Both the position numbers and the translations under genes were made by a program. Under the pieces are notes generated by a model. The model did no database searches and was not told where the DNA came from. It saw nothing but the letters and a program-made list of their open reading frames with translations. Shown one piece after another: positions 24,803 to 30,969 of a stretch of DNA of 64,000 bases. Position 1 is the first letter of the stretch; each line of letters begins with the position of its first letter. Source of the DNA: DSPP01 sp964607165 (GTDB taxonomy: Bacteria; Zixibacteria; MSB-5A5; DSPP01); NCBI GenBank assembly GCA_964607165.1, contig CAZSIT010000011.1, forward strand, positions 1 to 64,000. Reading direction: 5' to 3'.

Positions 24803-27073
24803 CTAAATATCTGCAAAAAAAAGAACGCAATGCCTTTTGGATAGGTAGGTCGAAATCTTCCAATTCTTTTTTCGCTTAAGAAAAGTAACCGCTCCATCTT
24901 TTGCCGTAAAAAATAGATCGGCAGCAGAATCTGGCATTCGGCCAAAAAGAGAATGAGTAGAAACCACGGCTTTAACCTTGGGCAATTGGAGCAAAATTTT
25001 GGCTTTGGTCGTATCCACCGGGCTAATCAAAACCACGGGCCCGCTAATCAAGGAATCTAATTTCAAGGCGAAAAGTTTTTGACCGTCGGGAACAAACAAA
25101 AAAGTTAAGGAATCAGTTAGAATTTTCAAACCAAATGGTACCGAATCGTTTGCTGCCAGAAGGTAATCTAGTTTTGACAATGAAACGGCTTGCAAATCTT
25201 GAGCAACCTTTTTGCCAATCGGCCAACCTTTCAACTCCGGAGAAAATAACTCCAAAATTCTAGCGGAGGCAGTTTGCGCCAAAGAATCAAAGGACAAAGG
25301 GAAATAACCGTCAATTTTGGATTTTCCAAGATAGGCCAAATACGGCGCCAAAGTTCTTTCGGGCGAGTTAGTCTTTCCACCCAATCGGCCTCCTCCGACA
25401 ACAAACGTTTTATCTCCACTGGAAAGAACAGCAACCGCCTCACCCCTCGCTTCCAAAACGGTGAGCTGAATATCCGCTTTCGTTTTCATTGCCTGACCCC
25501 ATACGAATAGGGCCAAACTTCCCAAAAATAAATAAAGCCCCGCCTTTCTTCGTTGCGGCTTAAAAAAGAGGAGAAAGAGCCCCAACCCGGCAAGCGTTAA
25601 AAGAAAAGTCTCCGGCGCCGATGGATGGGGAACGCGCATAAAAATGTGCGGGAGTCCGGCAAAAAACTTTTGAACGGCAAAAAGTGCCAAAAAAAGCTTG
25701 ATTTGAACCGGTATAAAAAGGAATCCCGAACCAAACGTCGAAAAAATCAGGCTCAAAATTGAACTCCAGGTAATTAAGGCCGCCAATGGAATGGCGGCAA
25801 CATTGACCAAAAGAGATGCCCAGGTCACCTGATTGAAGTAGTAAGCTAAAAGCGGGGTGAGCAGGAGTAAAACGGCCACCGAATTTCTGAAATTAAACCA
25901 GATTGCTCGTTCAAAGGTTCGTTTTATCCAAATTGCCGATTTATCCTTATTCTCTGAAAAGGAAAAAATCAAGGCAAAGGCAGCCAAATACGAAAGCTCA
26001 AAACCAATATCGAAAAGCCAGAAGGGCTTTATCAAAAGCAAAAACAGCCCGGATAGTCCCAGAGTTTGCAGACCGGAAACCTCTCGATAGAGAACCTTGG
26101 AGGCCGCCCAAAAAGTAAACATTATGGCCGCTCGCAGCACGGACGCCTGCAGGTCGGTCAACAAAACGAAAATCCAAACGACAAAAAGTGCGGCTACATA
26201 GCGCGTGCGCAAAGGAAGATAGAAGAGCTTTAAAAGCAAAAGCGGTAAAAGCGCAACCCAGGCCACGTTGGCGCCGGAAACGGCTAAAAGATGTAAGGTG
26301 CCGGTCTTTTTAAAAAGTTCAAACGTTTGCGGTTCAATCTGGCGGGTATCTCCCAATACAAAACCGCGAACGATTCCGGCTGTTGCAGGTGGCAATCCCA
26401 AGCCTAATCTTTCCTTTACGGCAAGGCGCACCTCCTCCCACTTCTTTCTCCAAGAAGTATTGGTTCTGCTTTCAATATTAACGAAGCGGTCGTCTTTCAG
26501 GTAAACAACTCCTTCAACACCGCGAATCCTCATATAGCGGGAAAAATCCAAGGCTCCCGGATTGGCCGGGGCCCAAAGAGAATCGAGAAACCCGACCAGG
26601 TTTATCCTGTCTCCCAAGCTAAAACGGGAAATTGGCCGGCTAATAGAAAACAAAACCTTGCCATTCAGTTCAATCTTTTCTTTCCAGCCCACGCTAATCT
26701 TATCGAGATATAAACGGGTGGAGCGGGCTCTTACTTCCGGCAATTCGCATATCCTGCCGGCAAGAAAAAGCCGCTTATTCAGACCCGAAAAATTGGAAAC
26801 CGAACGGCTGGGCGCGACATCTGTTTCAACAGCTAAACCGAGCGCGCCAAGGCAAACGCAAAGCGAAAGAAACAGGAGATTCGCCGGAGTATTTTTCTGT
26901 TTGACGTGAAACCAAATTCCAAAAAGCCCAAAACCCAAAACGCCAGCGAGCCAAACCAACAAATTATTTGTAAATAACGAAGAAATAAAAATCCCAAACG
27001 AAAAAGACAGCGCCGCCCAAAAAGCGGGAGCCGGCAACGTCGTCTTACTAATCCTTGCGACTTCAGCCCCCAT
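24803..27073 (-). CDS. comEC: ComEC/Rec2-family DNA uptake channel with degenerate C-terminal domain
   Basis: A 756-residue polytopic protein. It has N-terminal membrane helices, a DUF4131-type OB-like domain (about 80-200) and the Competence domain (about 210-490), recognisable by GIVRGFVLGDTRQI, GTLHLLAVSGANVAWVALLP and LQASVLRAAIMF. Residues 532-756 align with the metallo-beta-lactamase-like domain of long ComECs. The metal motif SHxHxDH is replaced (IDGYFPLSFDSLAQT) and the normally glycine/aspartate-rich VxxGQGD start reads LEARGEAVAV. The domain therefore seems to have lost metal binding. The gene starts 6 bp after murJ ends. ComEC passes single-stranded DNA through the inner membrane and fits with the pilus genes downstream. 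Confidence 0.88.
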   Translation of the reverse strand: MGAEVARISKTTLPAPAFWAALSFSFGIFISSLFTNNLLVWLAGVLGFGLFGIWFHVKQKNTPANLLFLSLCVCLGALGLAVETDVAPSRSVSNFSGLNKRLFLAGRICELPEVRARSTRLYLDKISVGWKEKIELNGKVLFSISRPISRFSLGDRINLVGFLDSLWAPANPGALDFSRYMRIRGVEGVVYLKDDRFVNIESRTNTSWRKKWEEVRLAVKERLGLGLPPATAGIVRGFVLGDTRQIEPQTFELFKKTGTLHLLAVSGANVAWVALLPLLLLKLFYLPLRTRYVAALFVVWIFVLLTDLQASVLRAAIMFTFWAASKVLYREVSGLQTLGLSGLFLLLIKPFWLFDIGFELSYLAAFALIFSFSENKDKSAIWIKRTFERAIWFNFRNSVAVLLLLTPLLAYYFNQVTWASLLVNVAAIPLAALITWSSILSLIFSTFGSGFLFIPVQIKLFLALFAVQKFFAGLPHIFMRVPHPSAPETFLLTLAGLGLFLLFFKPQRRKAGLYLFLGSLALFVWGQAMKTKADIQLTVLEARGEAVAVLSSGDKTFVVGGGRLGGKTNSPERTLAPYLAYLGKSKIDGYFPLSFDSLAQTASARILELFSPELKGWPIGKKVAQDLQAVSLSKLDYLLAANDSVPFGLKILTDSLTFLFVPDGQKLFALKLDSLISGPVVLISPVDTTKAKILLQLPKVKAVVSTHSLFGRMPDSAADLFFTAKDGAVTFLKRKKNWKISTYLSKRHCVLFFADI

Positions 27074-27079
27074 ATTTAA

Positions 27080-28666
27080 TCAGGCTGGCTTGAACCGTGA
27101 AAAAATCCTGCGCAGGATGTTAAAAAGTATGGTCACTTCAGAGATTTTCAGCAACCACGCAGCCATAAGATAAAGCAGGGAAAAAAGAACAAAAAAGCCA
27201 AGGAGTACTGATATTCTTTCCCATAAAAAGCCCATAGCCAAATGCTCTTTAAAAAAACCCAAGCCCCCCCAGCAAATAAAAGTGGCCGGAAGGGAGGCGA
27301 TAAATATTTTCGCAAACTTCGCAATTACCGCTCCCCCCTGCCACTCCGGCAGCTTCTTTTTGAAAAGATGGAGCAAGACAAAAAAATTAACGAAAGCCGA
27401 GATGGAAGCGGAGAAAGCCAGCCATTTAAAGTTTAAACCAAAATGGTAGAACAAGAGGTTAAGTACGATGTTGGTGAATACGGCGGCGATGCTGACTTTT
27501 ACGGGAGTCCTGGTATCCGCAAAGGCATAAAAAACCGGAGCTAAAACCCGAACCCCGGAATAACCAAGCAAGCCGATGGCGTAAAAGCGTAAAGCCTGTG
27601 CCGTATTGGCCGTGTCCATCGCTCCAAACTTGCCGTGCTGGTACAAAACCGAAATAAGTGGAACGGCACAAGCAATTAGAAACAGCGTTGCCGGAAGGTT
27701 TAGAAAAAACACTAGACCGAGGGCAGAATCGGCCGTTGCCGCCACCCCTTTTGAATCGCCGACTGCCACTTTTTGCGAAAGCGCCGGCAGAGAAACCGTG
27801 GCCAGTGCCACGCCAAATACCCCCAACGGAAAATGCATCAGGCGAAAAGCGTAATTCAGATAGGAAACCGCCCCTTGGGGCATTAAGGAAGCGATTTGAG
27901 TATTGACAAAAATATTCACCTGCGTGGAGGCGATGCCAACGATAGCCGGAATAATCAAACCGGCGATGGTTAGAAGTTCCGGATGGGCAAAAGAAAATAG
28001 GGGTCGATAATGGTATCCTTCCTTATATAAAGTCGGAAGTTGAACCAGCCATTGCAGAAAGCCCCCCAATAGAACCCCGTAGGCCATTCCCACAATCGGC
28101 GGGTCAAAAAAAGGGCAGATGGCAAAGCCGGCGGCAATCATACCTATATTGAGGAAAGCAGAGGAAAAAGCAGGCAGGGCGAAGCGGCCGAGGGAATTCA
28201 AAACCCCCATCGTCAAAGCCGCCAGAGCTATTAAGAGGAGAAAGGGAAACATTATCCGCGCCAGGCGAGCGGTTAACTCGATTTTCCCGGCTATTTTTTC
28301 AAAACCGGGAGCTATCGCCGAGACAATCCAGGGCGTCACTACGATTCCAAGAATTACGACGATGGTAAGAACAACTGCCAAGGCATTGCCGACCACATTA
28401 AAAAGGTGAAAGGCCTTTTCCTTTCCGTCCGTGGAAAGTTTTTTGGTGAAGGCCGGGACAAAAGCGGCCGAAAGCGCCCCTTCCGCAAACAAGTCGCGCA
28501 GCAAGTTGGGGATGCGAAAGGCGGCCACAAAGGCATCCACATAGAATCCGGCCCCGAACAGGTAGGCAAAAACCTGCTCCCGAACCAGCCCCAAAACCCG
28601 CGAGCCGAAGGTGGCGGCCGATACCGCCCCGGCCGAGCGGGCTAAATTTTCTTTTTCGGTTGACAA
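27080..28666 (-). CDS. murJ: Lipid II flippase MurJ (MviN)
   Basis: A 528-residue MATE-fold protein with about 14 membrane helices, the normal MurJ length. The N-terminal GSRVLGLVREQVFAYLFGAGFYVDAFVAAFRIPNL-type region holds the R-E and DAF-x-x-A-x-R-I-P-N-L-L-R signature of MurJ, followed by GALSAAFVPAF. It flips lipid-linked peptidoglycan precursor. The start appears to be TTG at 28666, with no convincing Shine-Dalgarno sequence. The -35 box of the divergent rpsT promoter overlaps this codon. It is the first gene of a minus-strand run that continues into comEC. Confidence 0.94.
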   Translation of the reverse strand: MSTEKENLARSAGAVSAATFGSRVLGLVREQVFAYLFGAGFYVDAFVAAFRIPNLLRDLFAEGALSAAFVPAFTKKLSTDGKEKAFHLFNVVGNALAVVLTIVVILGIVVTPWIVSAIAPGFEKIAGKIELTARLARIMFPFLLLIALAALTMGVLNSLGRFALPAFSSAFLNIGMIAAGFAICPFFDPPIVGMAYGVLLGGFLQWLVQLPTLYKEGYHYRPLFSFAHPELLTIAGLIIPAIVGIASTQVNIFVNTQIASLMPQGAVSYLNYAFRLMHFPLGVFGVALATVSLPALSQKVAVGDSKGVAATADSALGLVFFLNLPATLFLIACAVPLISVLYQHGKFGAMDTANTAQALRFYAIGLLGYSGVRVLAPVFYAFADTRTPVKVSIAAVFTNIVLNLLFYHFGLNFKWLAFSASISAFVNFFVLLHLFKKKLPEWQGGAVIAKFAKIFIASLPATFICWGGLGFFKEHLAMGFLWERISVLLGFFVLFSLLYLMAAWLLKISEVTILFNILRRIFSRFKPA

Positions 28667-28688
28667 AATGGGAGCGAATGGTTAGAAT
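28660..28688 (+). promoter_or_regulatory. Strong sigma70 promoter of rpsT
   Basis: A perfect -35 TTGACA (28660-28665), a 17-bp spacer and a -10 TAGAAT (28683-28688) lie 20 bp before the rpsT start. The -35 element overlaps the first codons of divergent murJ. Confidence 0.8.
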
Positions 28689-28708
28689 GTATGCCCGAAG
28701 GAGACTGA

Positions 28709-28963
28709 ATGCCCAGACACGAATCGGCAAAAAAGGCGCTGCGTAAGTCCGAAAAATTGCGCCAGGTAAACCGAGCAGCCAAAAGCCGCTTGAGAACGGT
28801 TTTCAAGGCGGCTTTAACGGAAAAAGATGCCGCCAAAAAAGCGCAACATATTAAAGAAGCGTTTTCGGTTATTGACAAAGCGGCCAAGCGCAAACTGATT
28901 CCGAAAAACCGCGCCGCCCGGCTTAAATCCCGTTTATCCCGTTCCACCGCCGCCGCGGCGTAA
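28709..28963 (+). CDS. rpsT: 30S ribosomal protein S20
   Basis: An 84-residue, very basic helical protein of normal S20 length. The opening MPRHESAKKALRKSEKLRQ and the middle NRAAKSRLRTVFKAAL are S20 hallmarks, as is KAAKRKLIPKNRAARLKSRL near the end. It binds 16S rRNA in the small subunit. AAGGAG lies 5 bp before the ATG, after a near-consensus promoter. It is monocistronic and convergent with the flavoprotein gene 19 bp away. rpsT and murJ are frequent neighbours in bacteria. Confidence 0.97.
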   Translation: MPRHESAKKALRKSEKLRQVNRAAKSRLRTVFKAALTEKDAAKKAQHIKEAFSVIDKAAKRKLIPKNRAARLKSRLSRSTAAAA

Positions 28964-28982
28964 CTTCCGACCCCGACTTTTC

Positions 28983-30167
28983 TCACCATCTTATATGGCG
29001 GGCTAAAAGCAAAAGCTTGGGGTTATTTTTTAACACATTTTTGACCAGACCGATTGGCTCGATGGCCGAAACCGGGCGGTCGGCAAAAAGCGGCCGGACA
29101 AAATTTATCACCTCGTCAAAGTCTTTATCTTTCATCCGGACGAAAATTTGCCTGGTGTATAGATAAAACCGCATCTCCCGCCCTTTGACCCTGTCCCAAA
29201 GCTGCCGATAACGCTCTAAAAATTTAAACGAGTGTTTTTGCGGCAGATATTCCGCCGCCACTTCTCCGGCGATTTTTCCGGAAAGCAAAGCATTGGCAAT
29301 GCCGGCGCCGGAAATCGAATCGACCAGCCGGGCGGCATCGCCCACCAATAAGACATTTTTTACGCACATCAATTTTTTGCCCACATAGGCCGGAACACCG
29401 CCCACGACCGTCTCCAGAATTGATGCACCGGGAAAGCGGTGCTTGATGAAACAATTTAATAAATCGATTGCTTTAACTTTAGCGTTCAAAGCCGGCGTGA
29501 AGGCCAGGCCGACGTTGGCCGTGCCGTTCCCTTTCGGAAAAACCCAGGCATAGCCCCCCGGACAAAGCTCACGGCCAAAATAGAATTCAAGACACTCTTC
29601 ATCCAGTGTCAGGCCGCCAAGCAGGTATTGCGCCGCCGAGTCGAAACCGGAAAGATACAAGGTGGTATTCAACCCGGCCCAGAAGCCGATACGGGATTCG
29701 ATGCCGTCGGCGGCAATGATGACCGGCGCGAAATATTCATTAGGCGTTCCTTCTTCGACAACTTTGACCCCCCGTGCCGGCTCATTTCCGCCGTTCAAAA
29801 GTCCCACCGCCTGCACGTTGGTTTTAACCGTGGCGCCTGCTCCGGCGGCCAGCGTGGCCACGTCCCGGTCAAAAATTTTCCGGTCGAGAACATACCCCGC
29901 ATTCGGATGTTCTATGCGCGCCTCGGCACCGCACGGGCCGACCAGACGAACCCGCTCAACCCGCGAAGCGACCCAACGCGGGTTAAGCGGGACAATATCT
30001 TCCAAGCCAAGTTTGGAAATTCCTTCCGCGCAGCAGAGCGGATAGCCGATGATGGAATGCTTTTCCAAAAGCAGAACCTTGCGCCCCTTGCGCGCCGCCG
30101 ATAGCGCAGCGGAAGAACCACCCGGTCCCGCCCCAACTACGATTATGTCGTAATGATTATCAGGCAT
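28983..30167 (-). CDS. Geranylgeranyl reductase family FAD-dependent oxidoreductase
   Basis: A 394-residue flavoprotein. The FAD Rossmann motif is VVGAGPGGSSAA (about 10-21). Then come RKVLLLEKHSIIGYPLCCAEGIS, the PxxC-A-E-G region seen in geranylgeranyl reductases, IIAADGIESRIGFWAG, and the second FAD motif VLLVGDAARLVDSISGAGI (about 270-290). Members saturate isoprenoid chains of quinones, chlorophyll or archaeal lipids; in a bacterium like this, menaquinone side-chain reduction is the likeliest role. A 2[4Fe-4S] ferredoxin gene lies upstream on the same strand, separated by about 470 bp of repeats, and may be the electron donor. Substrate is inferred. Confidence 0.87.
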   Translation of the reverse strand: MPDNHYDIIVVGAGPGGSSAALSAARKGRKVLLLEKHSIIGYPLCCAEGISKLGLEDIVPLNPRWVASRVERVRLVGPCGAEARIEHPNAGYVLDRKIFDRDVATLAAGAGATVKTNVQAVGLLNGGNEPARGVKVVEEGTPNEYFAPVIIAADGIESRIGFWAGLNTTLYLSGFDSAAQYLLGGLTLDEECLEFYFGRELCPGGYAWVFPKGNGTANVGLAFTPALNAKVKAIDLLNCFIKHRFPGASILETVVGGVPAYVGKKLMCVKNVLLVGDAARLVDSISGAGIANALLSGKIAGEVAAEYLPQKHSFKFLERYRQLWDRVKGREMRFYLYTRQIFVRMKDKDFDEVINFVRPLFADRPVSAIEPIGLVKNVLKNNPKLLLLARHIRW

Positions 30168-30641
30168 TAGCCAGAAATGACTTTCCTGTCATTCTGAGTC
30201 CGCCGAAGGCGGACGAAGAATCTGGGCGGGGTGGTCGGGAACCGAAGCCCTTCCCCACCCAGATGTTTCGCTCCGCTCAACATGACAACACACTGGGATT
30301 TGACTGAGCAGGCACGGGGACCTGCCCCTACGGGTCTCACCCTGGTATTCCCTCTCCGACAGGGAGAGGGAAAGGGCGATTCACGAATCGCCCCTATAAA
30401 CACAAAACGTTCCTGTCCTTTAATCTCTAATCTCCAATCTCTAATCTCTGCATTTCAAAGACCGGCGCAGGTTTCAACCTGCGATTGGTTCGCACGCTGA
30501 AGCGTGCGCCGGAAAGTTGCGGGCAGGCACGGGGACCTGCCCCTACGGGTCTCACCCTGGTATTCCCTCTCCGACACGGAGAGGGAAAGGGCGATTCACG
30601 AATCGCCCCTACAAACACAAAACGTTCCTGTCCTTTAATCT
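30168..30641. repeat. Repeat-filled gap between ferredoxin and flavoprotein genes
   Basis: No gene. It is made of hairpin modules: TCCGCC/GGCGGA (30191-30209), GCACGGGGACCTGCCCC, CCCTCTCCG...GGAGAGGG, GGGGCGATTC-type palindromes (30373-30393 and 30588-30608), GCAGGTT/AACCTGC (30468-30482) and GCGCACGCTTCAGCGTGCG (about 30491-30509). Most of it belongs to the 152-bp direct repeat listed separately. Confidence 0.8.
30308..30459. repeat. 152-bp direct repeat, copy 1
   Basis: It matches 30523-30674 with three substitutions by my count. It contains a GGGGC-type hairpin, a CCCTCTCC/GGAGAGGG hairpin, the GCGATTCACGAATCGC palindrome and an AATCTCTAATCTC tract, and ends in ATTTCAAA. Confidence 0.9.
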
Positions 30642-30674
30642 CTAATCTCCAATCTCTAATCTCTGTATTTCAAA
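30523..30674. repeat. 152-bp direct repeat, copy 2, overlapping the ferredoxin 3' end
   Basis: This copy is offset by 215 bp from copy 1. Its right end supplies the last ten codons and the stop of the ferredoxin gene (FEIQRLEIGD), so the duplicated unit included or became part of the coding region. Confidence 0.9.
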
Positions 30675-30887
30675 CGCCCCGGTGGGGCAGGTGCGCACGC
30701 AGGCGTTGCACAGGGTGCAGGTGCTATGGTCGATTTCAATTCCGTGGGGCATCAAAACCAAGGAGTCGTGGGGACACACTCCCACGCAGGCGCCGCAATC
30801 GAAGCAGAGTTGGACGGTAAATTTTAATCGCTTCCCTGCCGCTTTCCAATCCGCTACTATTCTTTCTTTGGTTTCCAGCGCCGGCAT
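30642..30887 (-). CDS. Small 2[4Fe-4S] ferredoxin
   Basis: An 81-residue protein with two complete cluster motifs: C28-x2-C31-x2-C34-x3-C38-P and C57-x2-C60-x2-C63-x3-C67-P, the bacterial 2[4Fe-4S] ferredoxin pattern. The 27 residues before the first motif are helical and basic (ALETKERIVADWKAAGKRLKF). The last ten residues (FEIQRLEIGD) are encoded by a dispersed repeat, so the original end may have differed. It is the likely electron donor for the geranylgeranyl-reductase-type flavoprotein downstream. Similar pairs occur in archaea and anaerobic bacteria. Confidence 0.87.
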   Translation of the reverse strand: MPALETKERIVADWKAAGKRLKFTVQLCFDCGACVGVCPHDSLVLMPHGIEIDHSTCTLCNACVRTCPTGAFEIQRLEIGD

Positions 30888-30941
30888 CGTTGGCGGTAAA
30901 TATTAGAGAGCAAAAAAAATAAGGCAAGGGAAAAGCTACCG

Positions 30942-30969
30942 TTTAGGGGCAATTCGTGAATTGCCCCTA
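30942..30969. repeat. Palindromic repeat supplying the kinase stop codon
   Basis: TAGGGGCAATTC/GAATTGCCCCTA is a perfect palindrome. On the minus strand its first three bases, TAG, are the stop codon of the kinase gene ending at 30967. It is the same element family as 579-607 and 30373-30393. Confidence 0.85.

Noticed and set aside
24706..24945. 79-codon minus-strand frame at the end of comEC
   Set aside because: It overlaps the comEC C-terminus in another frame and has no supporting signal.
30308..30674. The 152-bp direct repeats as ends of an insertion sequence
   Set aside because: Only 63 bp separates the copies and there is no transposase or terminal inverted-repeat arrangement.
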